From NCBI RefSeq assembly GCF_018070565.1, contig NZ_JAGPXL010000017.1, positions 62,001 through 126,000 of the forward strand: a stretch of 64,000 nucleotides of DNA. The letters run 5' to 3'. Shown piece after piece: positions 1-9,523 of the stretch. Source of the DNA: Streptomyces sp. B93 (GTDB lineage: Bacteria > Actinomycetota > Actinomycetes > Streptomycetales > Streptomycetaceae). How positions within the stretch are numbered: the stretch's first letter is position 1; the number at the start of each line of letters is the position of its first letter. Below the pieces are notes generated by a model that saw only the letters and a program-made list of their open reading frames with translations, searched no databases and was not told the origin of the DNA. The position numbers and the translations under genes are program-made.

Positions 1-1049
1 TCGCCATCTACCTGGACCGCATGACCAGCGCGCTGGGCACCCAGATCTCCCCGCTGGGCCGCCGGGCCGCGGCGCGGGCCCGTACCGCGAGCGCCGTCCG
101 GCCGTGGGCCCACCGCCCCCGCCCCGTGGTCGCCGTGGTCGGCGTGGTCGTCCTCGCCCTGGTCGCCGGTGGCATGAACGTCTTCGGCTCCGCCGGCACC
201 ACCGAGGCCTCCGGCTCACGGGTCGGCGAGGGCCGCGAGGTGAAGATCGGCTATCTGCCCTGGGACGAGGGCATCGCCTCCACCTACCTGTGGAAGGAGA
301 TGCTGGAGCGCCGCGGCTTCGACGTCACCGCCACCCAGTACGCCGCGGGCCCCCTCTACACGGGCGTCGCCACCGGCCAGGTCGACTTCCAGACGGACGC
401 CTGGCTGCCCACCACGCACGGCGAGTACTGGTCGAAGTACGGCGAGGACCTCGAGGACCTGGGCTCCTGGTACGGGCCGACCTCCCTGGAACTGACCGTC
501 CCCGCGTACATGGAGGACGTGAACTCCCTGGCGGACCTGAAGAACCACGCCGCCGACCTCGACGGCAAGATCATCGGCATCGAACCGAGCGCCGGGATGA
601 TGGGCCTGCTCAAGGACAAGGTGCTCAAGGAGTACGGCCTCCAGGACAGCTTCGAGGTCGTCGACGGCTCCACCCCGGCGATGCTCGCCGAGCTGAAGCG
701 CGCCTACGCCAACAGGGAACCCGTCGTCGTCACGCTCTGGTCGCCGCACTGGGCGTACAGCGACTACGACCTGAAGAAGCTCAAGGACCCCAAGGGTGCC
801 TGGGGCGAGGGCGACGGCGTGCACACCGTGGCGCGCACCGGCTTCGCGGACGACAACCCCGACGTCGCCCGCTGGCTGAAGGACTTCTCCATGACCGAGG
901 AGCAGCTCACCGGTCTCGAGTCGAAGATCCTCAAGGCCGGACGGGGCAAGGAGCAGGACGCCGTCCGCGTCTGGCTGGAGAACAACCCCGGCCTGCTCGA
1001 CAAGTGGGCTCCCGTCGACGGGAGCGCCCAGAACCGGGCGGCCGGGTGA
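1..1049 (+). CDS. Glycine betaine/proline ABC transporter, permease-binding protein fusion (3' part)
   Basis: The reading frame is open from the first bases of the window, so the 5' part lies upstream. The visible start is the cytoplasmic tail of a permease. One transmembrane segment follows at about nt 126-190, then an OpuAC-type substrate-binding domain at about nt 240-1000. That domain carries aromatic motifs typical of quaternary-amine binding: GYLPWDEG, TDAWLPTTHG, GSWYGPTS and TLWSPHWAY. In this family the binding domain is tethered to the permease and faces outside, so the fusion imports glycine betaine or a similar osmolyte with a separate ATPase that would lie upstream. The frame ends in TGA just before a strong hairpin. 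The exact substrate (betaine, proline, choline) is not decided by the sequence. Confidence 0.9.
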   Translation, partial: AIYLDRMTSALGTQISPLGRRAAARARTASAVRPWAHRPRPVVAVVGVVVLALVAGGMNVFGSAGTTEASGSRVGEGREVKIGYLPWDEGIASTYLWKEMLERRGFDVTATQYAAGPLYTGVATGQVDFQTDAWLPTTHGEYWSKYGEDLEDLGSWYGPTSLELTVPAYMEDVNSLADLKNHAADLDGKIIGIEPSAGMMGLLKDKVLKEYGLQDSFEVVDGSTPAMLAELKRAYANREPVVVTLWSPHWAYSDYDLKKLKDPKGAWGEGDGVHTVARTGFADDNPDVARWLKDFSMTEEQLTGLESKILKAGRGKEQDAVRVWLENNPGLLDKWAPVDGSAQNRAAG

Positions 1050-1072
1050 CCTGACCGGCCCGGACCGCCGCC

Positions 1073-1132
1073 CGAGGGGCGGGCACCGCCGCGCGGACCT
1101 TCCTTCCGTGGCGCGGCGGGGCCCGCCCCTCG
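1073..1132 (+). terminator. Strong hairpin terminator after the betaine transporter
   Basis: A 22-bp stem with one mismatch (1073-1094 pairs with 1111-1132) encloses a 16-base loop and begins 24 bases after the stop codon. There is no T-tract, which is common for Streptomyces terminators. Confidence 0.8.
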
Positions 1133-1575
1133 TGGTGTCCGGGAACGGCCCGCCCGGGGCCGCGTGCCTACCAAAAGGATCCGGACAACCACGCAGCGCC
1201 ATGTCACCCCCCGAAGTCGGCCGCCCAACCGCGTGACCCCGGCCCCGACTTCACGGTCCGCCTAGCGGAGGAAGATGGGGGAACATGGAGGAACAGCCGG
1301 ACATTCGACGGAAGAGGGGTGGTCGACCGCCGTGGACCGGGCGGTCCGCCGACCGGCCGGTGGGCGTGGAGGGGTTCCCCGTCCGGTAGGCCGCGCGGGA
1401 TGATCCAGGTGGCGCGAACTGTGAGGTCGTACCCCACGCGGTGGGTCGTCGATGTGACGGCCACGGGAAACGGTTTGCCGAACATGCGTAGGGTGCAGAG
1501 AACTCAAAAGGCGGAGTGCCGGGGCGGGGCACCCCGGTGAACGGGCGAGGACGAGCGAAGGAGGGAGCCGGAGCG
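1133..1575. other. Long intergenic region upstream of the XRE-cupin regulator
   Basis: About 440 bases without a convincing gene. A possible promoter lies near the right end: a TAGGGT -10-like hexamer at 1489-1494 with GGAAAC about 17 bases upstream, an arrangement that could also suit an ECF sigma factor. Short ORFs beginning at ATG 1274 and ATG 1284 follow purine-rich stretches but resemble no family I know. Small inverted repeats occur near 1434-1446 (CCCAC-GCG-GTGGG) and 1517-1540. Confidence 0.4.
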
Positions 1576-2142
1576 ATGGGCGACCACAAAGAACAGCCGC
1601 TTCGAGTGGGCGCGGCCGTACGGCGGCGGCGCCGGGCGCTTCAGCTCACCCTCGCCGTCGTCGCCGAACGCAGTGGCCTGTCCGTGCCCTTCCTCAGCCA
1701 GATCGAGAACGACCGGGCCCGGCCCAGCACCAGCTCCCTGGAGAAGGTGGCCGACGCGCTGCGCACCACCGCCGTCGAACTCCTCGCCGCCGCCGACCCG
1801 GCGTGCAGCGTCGACGTCGTGCGCGCGGAGGGCGCCGAGCCGTCACCGGTGCCGCGGGCGCGCTCGCTGGTGCGCGGTCACCATCAGATGCACGCCTCGG
1901 AGTTCACCGGCGACCATGACGCGGGCCGTGAATTCCAGTACCGCAACGACCAGTTGATGTACGTGGCGGACGGCGCGGTGGAGATCGAGGCGGAGGGCCG
2001 GGCGTACCGGCTCGGCCGTGGCGACACGCTGTACCTGACCGGCGGGGTGCGCCACCGCTGGCGGGCGACCGTGCCCGAGACCCGGGTGCTGGTCGTCGCC
2101 GTGGCGGAGCACATCGAGGCGCTCCACGACCGGCAGCGGTAG
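1576..2142 (+). CDS. XRE-family regulator with C-terminal cupin sensor domain
   Basis: This is a 188-residue cytoplasmic DNA-binding protein. The helix-turn-helix covers residues about 10-65 (VGAAVRRRRR, ERSGLSVPFLSQIEN, PSTSSLEKVADAL). A cupin_2 barrel follows at residues about 110-180 (NDQLMYVADGAVEIEAEG, GDTLYLTGGVRHRW). The ATG at 1576 follows a GAAGGAGGG ribosome site; an in-frame upstream extension from 1516 is unlikely. The next gene starts four bases after the stop, so the two are probably cotranscribed. Proteins of this build usually sense a small metabolite through the cupin and control transport or catabolic genes. The ligand is unknown. Confidence 0.85.
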   Translation: MGDHKEQPLRVGAAVRRRRRALQLTLAVVAERSGLSVPFLSQIENDRARPSTSSLEKVADALRTTAVELLAAADPACSVDVVRAEGAEPSPVPRARSLVRGHHQMHASEFTGDHDAGREFQYRNDQLMYVADGAVEIEAEGRAYRLGRGDTLYLTGGVRHRWRATVPETRVLVVAVAEHIEALHDRQR

Positions 2143-2146
2143 CCTC

Positions 2147-2869
2147 GTGCCCCGGGTGGTCTCCCTGGTGCCGTCGCTGACGGAGGCGGTGGCGGTGACC
2201 GTGCCGGGGGCGCTCGTCGGCGCCACCGACTGGTGCGACCGTCCGGCGGACCTCGACGTCACCCGTGTCGGCGGCACCAAGAACCCCGACGTCGACCGGA
2301 TCGTCTCCCTCGCCCCCGACCTGGTGGTCGCCAACGAGGAGGAGAACCGCGCCCCCGATCTGGACGCCCTGCGCGCGGCGGGCGTCGAGGTGCTGGTGAC
2401 CGAGGTGCGGGACGTGCCGGGTGCCCTGCGCGAGCTGGACCGGGTGCTGGCCGCCTGCGGGGCCGGGGCACGGCCGCGGTGGCTGGACGAGGCGGAGACC
2501 GCCTGGTCCGAGCTGCCGGTGCCGCAGCGGCGTACGACGGCCGTGGTGCCCATCTGGCGGCGGCCCTGGATGGTGCTGGGCCGGGACACCTTCGCGGGGG
2601 ACGTGCTGGCCCGGCTCGGCGTCGACCACCTCTACCGCGCGCACCCCGACCGCTACCCGCGCGTCCCGCTGCCCGAGCTGCGCGCGGCGGCCCCGGATGT
2701 CGTGGTGCTGCCGGACGAGCCGTACCGCTTCACCGCCGACGACGGGCCGGAGGCCTTCCCCGGCCTGCCCTGCGCCCTCGTCGACGGGCGGCACCTCACC
2801 TGGTACGGGCCGTCGCTGGCAGCGGCGCCGCGGGTGCTGGGCGCGGCGCTGCGAGCAGCTCACCGCTGA
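2147..2869 (+). CDS. BtuF-like helical-backbone metal receptor without signal peptide
   Basis: This 240-residue protein has the fold signature of ABC-importer binding proteins for cobalamin or siderophores: RVVSLVPSLTEAV at the N-terminus, then VGGTKNPDVDRIVSLAPDLVV, and a second lobe with LPELRAAAPDVVVLPDEPY. It starts with GTG four bases after the XRE-cupin stop and begins directly in the mature fold, with no signal peptide or lipobox. It is therefore predicted to be cytoplasmic, unlike a normal periplasmic-type receptor. No permease or ATPase is adjacent. Its last 74 bases overlap the end of the convergent TDT permease gene. Function unproven; a cofactor or metal-complex binding role is inferred. 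Confidence 0.75.
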   Translation: MPRVVSLVPSLTEAVAVTVPGALVGATDWCDRPADLDVTRVGGTKNPDVDRIVSLAPDLVVANEEENRAPDLDALRAAGVEVLVTEVRDVPGALRELDRVLAACGAGARPRWLDEAETAWSELPVPQRRTTAVVPIWRRPWMVLGRDTFAGDVLARLGVDHLYRAHPDRYPRVPLPELRAAAPDVVVLPDEPYRFTADDGPEAFPGLPCALVDGRHLTWYGPSLAAAPRVLGAALRAAHR

Positions 2870-3944
2870 CCAGCCCGCGCACGGTGGGCACCGCCGCGGC
2901 GGTCCAGGCGGCGGCCAGCGCGACGTACAGCCCGACCGCCAGCCAGCCGAACGCGGCCAGTCCGGTGTGCCGGGCCAGCGACTCGGCGCCGGTCACACAG
3001 GTGCCCACCGGGAAGGTGAACGCCCACCACGTCATCGCGAAGCGCATGCCGTGCCGGTGGGCGCGCAGCACATGGGCGGCGGCGAGGCAGCACCACAGCA
3101 GCGCGAAGCCCGTCACGGGGACGCCGTACAGGACGGCGAGCGCCCGCAGGCCCTCGGCGTACGGGGCGGGCAGCACGCCGGGAGCGGCGTCCGCGAACTG
3201 CCCGGCCGCCGTCGTGGACTGCCCGAGCGGGCCCAGCACCAGGAAGAGGGCCGGGGTGAGGGCGAGGGGCAGCGGACCGCCCGTCAGCAGCCGGGCGAAG
3301 ACCAGCGGCAGCATTAGCAGCGTCGCGAGGAGACTCAGCCCGAACAGCGCGACACAGCCCAGCAGCAGTGTCTGCCGCGCCTGGCCCGCCGGCATCCAGG
3401 GCACCAGCAGCGGCCCCACGGCAGCCGACACCATGGGCGCGACCAGCGGCAGCAGCCACACCGGCGACGCCTGCGACAGCCGTACCCGATGGTGTACGGC
3501 CATCAGGTACGGCACCGCGACGGCCGCCGCCAGCCCGACGGCCGTACCGGCGGCGAACAGCACGGCGCCCAGCACCACCACCGCGCCCGAATGCGTCCAG
3601 TCCCGGCCGACGGTGAGCGCGCCGCCGCCGACGGCGAGCAGGGCCATGGCCAGGCAGCCGTAGAAGGGGGCCGTCGCCGGGTCGAGGAGGTGGGCGCGGG
3701 CCTGGTCGCGGTGGTGGACCCAGTGCAGGGCGCGGGCGGTGAGCAGCACGGCCAGCAGGGCGAGGGCCAGGCTCCACACGGCCGCCCACAGGGCGAGCGG
3801 GGCGGGGGAGAGGCGGTGTCCCGCGGTGGCGAGGACGGCGGTGCCCATGACGGTGGCGTACCAGTTGGGTCCGAGGTGACGGACGGCGACGGCGCGCGGG
3901 CGGTGTGCGGTGGCACGGGGGAGGGGCTCGGCTGCGGTGACCAT
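2796..3944 (-). CDS. TDT-family (TehA/SLAC1-like) membrane transporter
   Basis: A 382-residue integral membrane protein with about ten hydrophobic segments separated by short loops, matching the tellurite-resistance/dicarboxylate transporter family. An early HLGPNWYATVMGTAVLATAGH motif region marks the first helix of this family. Members export sulfite, C4-dicarboxylates or conduct anions; the substrate cannot be told here. It is divergent from a LysR-type regulator 70 bases away, the usual arrangement for a regulator controlling its neighbour. The ATG at 3944 is the first in-frame start before the first helix. Its 3' end overlaps the convergent receptor gene by 74 bases. Confidence 0.82.
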   Translation of the reverse strand: MVTAAEPLPRATAHRPRAVAVRHLGPNWYATVMGTAVLATAGHRLSPAPLALWAAVWSLALALLAVLLTARALHWVHHRDQARAHLLDPATAPFYGCLAMALLAVGGGALTVGRDWTHSGAVVVLGAVLFAAGTAVGLAAAVAVPYLMAVHHRVRLSQASPVWLLPLVAPMVSAAVGPLLVPWMPAGQARQTLLLGCVALFGLSLLATLLMLPLVFARLLTGGPLPLALTPALFLVLGPLGQSTTAAGQFADAAPGVLPAPYAEGLRALAVLYGVPVTGFALLWCCLAAAHVLRAHRHGMRFAMTWWAFTFPVGTCVTGAESLARHTGLAAFGWLAVGLYVALAAAWTAAAVPTVRGLVSGELLAAPRPAPAAPLPATARTR

Positions 3945-4001
3945 GGGTCCACGGTCGGGCCCGGCCCGGGCCGCGACCAGAGGGGTTGTCCCTATCACGA
4001 C

Positions 4002-4016
4002 ATAAGCTGGGTTTAT
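4002..4016. promoter_or_regulatory. LysR-type T-N11-A palindrome at the LysR gene start
   Basis: ATAA-N7-TTAT forms a dyad that fits the T-N11-A core of LysR operators and runs into the ATG at 4015. TAAGCT at 4003-4008 could serve as the -10 of a leaderless transcript. The location suggests autoregulation and control of the divergent permease. Confidence 0.5.
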
Positions 4017-4983
4017 GGGCAGGAACAGCGCCGGCGGCAACGGCGGCAACAACGGCGGTGGCGGCACGGACGACCACGGGCACGGGCACGCGGGCAACCT
4101 CGCGCACCGGGTGCCGGACCTCGGGGCGCTGGAACTGCTGCTGGCCGTGGCCCGGCTGGGCAGTCTGGGCGCCGCGGCGCGGGAGGTCGGCATCACCCAG
4201 CCCGCCGCCAGCAGCCGCATCCGCTCCATGGAACGGCAGCTCGGGGTGGCCCTCGTGGACCGCTCGCCGCGCGGCTCCCGGCTCACCGACGCGGGCGCGC
4301 TGGTGACGGACTGGGCGCGCCGGGTCGTCGAGGCCGCGGAGGCGTTCGACGCGGGCGCCCAGGCGCTGCGCGACCGGCGCGACTCCCGGCTGCGGGTCGC
4401 GGCCAGCATGACCATCGCCGAGTACCTGCTGCCGGGCTGGCTCCTCGCGCTGCGCGCCGAGCGCCCCGACACGGCGGTGTCGCTGCTCGCGGGCAACTCG
4501 GCGGCGGTCGCCGAACGCCTCCTCGCCGACGAGGCCGACCTCGGCTTCGTCGAGGGGCTGACCGTCCCGCCCGGCCTGGACTCGGTGGTCGTCGCCCATG
4601 ACCGGCTGGTCGTCGTCGCGGCTCCCGGCCACCCGTGGGTGCGGCGCCGCCGCCCCCTGTCCGCCGGGGAACTGGCGGCCACGCCGCTGATCCTGCGCGA
4701 GGAGGGCTCCGGCACCCGCCAGGTCCTGGACTCCGCCCTCGGCGGGCTCGCCCGCCCCCTGATCGAGCTGTCCTCGACCACCGCGGTCAAGGCGGCCGCG
4801 GTCAGCGGCGCGGGCCCCTCCGTCCTCAGCGAACTCGCCGTCCGCGAGGAACTCACCATGCGCCGCCTCGTCAGCGTCCCCCTGTCCGACGTCTCCCTCC
4901 AGCGCGCGCTGCGCGCGGTGTGGCCCACGGGACACCGGCCCACGGGTCCCGCGCGGGACCTGCTGTCACTGACCCGGGGGTAG
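4015..4983 (+). CDS. LysR-family transcriptional regulator
   Basis: A 322-residue regulator. After an unusual Gly/Asn/His-rich leader (residues 1-29) comes the winged helix-turn-helix at about 35-95 (LGALELLLAVARLGSLGAAAREVGITQPAASSRI), then the effector-binding domain (residues about 120-310: LRVAASMTIAEYLLPGWLLALR). There is no clear ribosome site before the ATG; a nearby -10-like TAAGCT suggests a leaderless message. An internal GTG near codon 33 is a conceivable alternative start. It probably controls the divergent TDT permease. Its end overlaps the convergent hydrolase gene by 18 bases. Confidence 0.88.
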   Translation: MGRNSAGGNGGNNGGGGTDDHGHGHAGNLAHRVPDLGALELLLAVARLGSLGAAAREVGITQPAASSRIRSMERQLGVALVDRSPRGSRLTDAGALVTDWARRVVEAAEAFDAGAQALRDRRDSRLRVAASMTIAEYLLPGWLLALRAERPDTAVSLLAGNSAAVAERLLADEADLGFVEGLTVPPGLDSVVVAHDRLVVVAAPGHPWVRRRRPLSAGELAATPLILREEGSGTRQVLDSALGGLARPLIELSSTTAVKAAAVSGAGPSVLSELAVREELTMRRLVSVPLSDVSLQRALRAVWPTGHRPTGPARDLLSLTRG

Positions 4984-5706
4984 GAGCGGGCCGCCGCCGG
5001 GTGTCCCGCCCCGGCGCGCCGCCGCCCTCACCAGGGCCTCCATCACGCGTACGTCCTCGCCCATCTCCGGGTGCCACTGCACCCCCAGGACCCAGCCCCC
5101 GCCCCCGGCGGGCGGCAGTTCCACCGCCTCCACGGTGCCGTCCGCCGCGTACGCCGACGGGACGAGGCCGGTGCCCAGGCGGTCCACGCACTGGTGGTGG
5201 TACGTCGGCACCGAGGTCTCCTCCGGGACCACCTCGGCGTAGAGCGTGCCCGGTACGGGCTTGACCGGGTGGCGGCCGAAGACGCCGACCGCCTCGGTGT
5301 GGCCGTCGAGGTGCTGCACGAGGGTGCCGCCGAGGGCGACGTTCAGCAGCTGCATGCCCCGGCAGACGCCGAGCAGTGGCACGCGCGCGTGGAGGGCCGC
5401 TCCGACGAGGGCGAGTTCCCAGGCGTCCCGTTCCCGGGCGGGCGGGCCGGTGCGGGGGTCGCGGTCGGCGCCGTAGCGGACCGGGTCCACGTCCGGGCCG
5501 CCCGCGATCACCAGGCCGTCCAGGCGGGCCACCGTCGCCGCCGCGTGCTCCGGCGCGTCCGGGGGGAGCATCGCGGCCAGTCCGCCCGCCCGGCGCACGA
5601 GCCGTGGGTAACCGGCGGGCAGCAGCGCCGCCTGAAGCTCCCACACGCCCCAGCGCGCCCCGGACTCCAGATAGGTGCTGATCCCGATCAGCGGCCTGGC
5701 CACCAC
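4966..5706 (-). CDS. Class I glutamine amidotransferase-like gamma-glutamyl hydrolase (peptidase C26, PuuD-like)
   Basis: A 246-residue protein with the C26 triad: nucleophile Cys in LLGVCRGMQLLNVALGG, and His and Glu in GVQWHPEMGED. The early GLVIAGGPDVDP loop forms the oxyanion side. In the Puu pathway such enzymes cleave the gamma-glutamyl amide after oxidation of the amine, releasing glutamate. It lies 24 bases behind the APC permease gene on the same strand and close to a glutamine-synthetase-like ligase and an aldehyde dehydrogenase, so I infer it performs the last step, for example gamma-glutamylglycine to glutamate plus glycine if the amine is ethanolamine. Confidence 0.85.
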   Translation of the reverse strand: MVARPLIGISTYLESGARWGVWELQAALLPAGYPRLVRRAGGLAAMLPPDAPEHAAATVARLDGLVIAGGPDVDPVRYGADRDPRTGPPARERDAWELALVGAALHARVPLLGVCRGMQLLNVALGGTLVQHLDGHTEAVGVFGRHPVKPVPGTLYAEVVPEETSVPTYHHQCVDRLGTGLVPSAYAADGTVEAVELPPAGGGGWVLGVQWHPEMGEDVRVMEALVRAAARRGGTPGGGPLLPPGQ

Positions 5707-5730
5707 ACCACTCTCCCTCGGCTGTCGCCG

Positions 5731-7191
<1,461 letters not shown>

Positions 7192-7231
7192 GCGGCGACT
7201 CCTCAGGGGCGGGCCTCAATGGAATGGATGC

Positions 7232-7243
7232 ATACCTTTGTGG
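7232..7243. promoter_or_regulatory. Candidate GntR operator upstream of the permease gene
   Basis: ATACCTTTGTGG lies 41 bases before the permease start. A close variant, ATACCTTATGG, precedes the GlnA4-like gene at 8097, so both transcription units may share a regulator site. Confidence 0.35.
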
Positions 7244-7327
7244 TCCGGGCGCCGGGAAAGCAAGCCCCGTGCGTTAACCCGTCGTAAACCCTCCCCGTCC
7301 GCGCGGGAGTTCACGCGTGCCCGCGGA

Positions 7328-8059
<732 letters not shown>

Positions 8060-8096
8060 GTCGCCGTGCCCCCTTCCCAAGCAATGGTTCCCGGCA

Positions 8097-8119
8097 ATAC
8101 CTTATGGCGCAGCTTATGG
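8097..8119. promoter_or_regulatory. Repeated CTTATGGC motif upstream of the GlnA4-like gene
   Basis: ATACCTTATGG at 8097-8107 is followed 12 bases later by a second CTTATGGC (8113-8120). The first part matches the motif before the permease gene. The two ATG triplets within it are in frame with glnA4 but lack a ribosome site. Confidence 0.35.
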
Positions 8120-8157
8120 CTCCCGGCCCGAGAGCGACTCCCCAGGAGGCTCCTGAA

Positions 8158-9516
8158 GTGGCAGACCGCACACCCCCGCTCGCCGTCGAGGAACTGCACG
8201 CCCTCGTCGCGGGCGGCGAGATCGACACCGTCGTCCTGGCCTTCCCGGACATGCAGGGACGCCTCCAGGGCAAGCGGTTCGCCGCCCGCTTCTTCCTCGA
8301 CGAGGTCCTCCACCACGGCACCGAGGGCTGCAATTACCTCCTCGCCGTCGACACCGACATGAACACCGTCGACGGCTACGACATGTCCTCCTGGGAACGC
8401 GGCTACGGCGACTTCGCCATGCACCCCGACCTCGCCACCCTGCGCCGCATCCCCTGGCACCCGGGCACCGCCATGGTGATCGCCGACCTCGCCTGGGGCG
8501 ACGGCTCCCCGGTCGTCGCCGCGCCCCGCCAGATACTCCGCCGACAGCTGGAACGTCTCGCCGCCCGGGGGCTGACCGCGCAGGTCGGCACCGAGCTGGA
8601 GTTCATCGTCTTCCGGGACACCTACGAGCAGGCCTGGGACGCGGGCTACCGGGGCCTGACCCCGGCGAACCAGTACAACATCGACTACTCGGTCCTCGGC
8701 ACCGGCCGCATCGAGCCCCTGCTGCGCCGCATCCGCAACGAGATGGCGGGCGCCGGGATGACCGTCGAGTCCGCCAAGGGCGAGTGCAACCCCGGCCAGC
8801 ACGAGATCGCCTTCCGCTACGACGAGGCCCTCACCACCTGCGACCAGCACGCCGTCTACAAGACCGGCGCCAAGGAGATCGCCGCCCAGGAAGGCTGCTC
8901 GCTGACCTTCATGGCCAAGTACAACGAGCGCGAGGGCAACTCCTGCCACATCCACCTCTCGCTCGCGGACGCCGACGGCACCAACGCCATGGCGGGGCCC
9001 GCGGGGATGTCGGATCTCATGCGGCACTTCCTCGCCGGACAGCTCGCCGCGCTGCGCGACTTCGCGCTGCTGTACGCGCCCCACATCAACTCCTACAAGC
9101 GGTTCCAGCCCGGCTCCTTCGCCCCGACCGCCGTCGCCTGGGGGCACGACAACCGCACCTGCGCCCTGCGGGTGGTCGGCCACGGCCGCTCCACGCGCTT
9201 CGAGAACCGGCTCCCCGGCGGCGACGTCAACCCGCACCTCGCGGTCGCCGGGATGGTGGCCGCGGGCCTGTACGGCGTGGAGCGAGGGCTGGAACTGCCC
9301 GAGCCCTGCCCCGGCAACGCCTACACCGCCGGGTACGAGCACGTCCCCACCACCCTGCGCGAAGCCGCCGACCTGTGGGAGAACAGCCCGATCGCCATGG
9401 CGGCCTTCGGCGACGAGGTCGTCGCGCACTACCGGAACATGGCCCGGGTCGAGATCGACGCCTACGACGCCGCGGTCACCGACTGGGAGCTGCGCCGCTC
9501 CTTCGAACGCATGTGA
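8158..9516 (+). CDS. glnA4: Glutamine-synthetase-like gamma-glutamyl-amine ligase (GlnA4 type)
   Basis: A 452-residue class I glutamine synthetase homologue. It has the N-terminal beta-grasp (VVLAFPDMQGRLQGKRFAAR) and catalytic motifs: TELEFIVF, the ammonia-side GECNPGQHEIAFRY, HIHLSL, and NRTCALRVVGHGRSTRFENR. It lacks the adenylylation-loop signature of true GlnA, and its context (amine permease, GntR repressor, aldehyde dehydrogenase, C26 hydrolase) indicates ligation of glutamate to an amine. In S. coelicolor the orthologue GlnA4 is reported as a gamma-glutamyl-ethanolamide synthetase. The start GTG 8158 is preceded by CCAGGAGG; an upstream in-frame ATG at 8104 has no ribosome site. Confidence 0.85.
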   Translation: MADRTPPLAVEELHALVAGGEIDTVVLAFPDMQGRLQGKRFAARFFLDEVLHHGTEGCNYLLAVDTDMNTVDGYDMSSWERGYGDFAMHPDLATLRRIPWHPGTAMVIADLAWGDGSPVVAAPRQILRRQLERLAARGLTAQVGTELEFIVFRDTYEQAWDAGYRGLTPANQYNIDYSVLGTGRIEPLLRRIRNEMAGAGMTVESAKGECNPGQHEIAFRYDEALTTCDQHAVYKTGAKEIAAQEGCSLTFMAKYNEREGNSCHIHLSLADADGTNAMAGPAGMSDLMRHFLAGQLAALRDFALLYAPHINSYKRFQPGSFAPTAVAWGHDNRTCALRVVGHGRSTRFENRLPGGDVNPHLAVAGMVAAGLYGVERGLELPEPCPGNAYTAGYEHVPTTLREAADLWENSPIAMAAFGDEVVAHYRNMARVEIDAYDAAVTDWELRRSFERM

Positions 9517-9523
9517 GGCCTTC

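Noticed and set aside
1204..1589. Overlapping minus-strand frames in the long intergenic region
   Set aside because: No ribosome sites, no conserved motif and strongly skewed composition typical of chance frames at this GC content.
2796..4943. Single 715-codon minus-strand frame
   Set aside because: Only the part from ATG 3944 has membrane-protein character; the upstream part is a high-GC shadow of the LysR gene.
8104..8157. ATG start at 8104 for the GlnA4-like gene
   Set aside because: No ribosome site precedes it and it lies in the repeated CTTATGGC motif; GTG 8158 has a clear AGGAGG.
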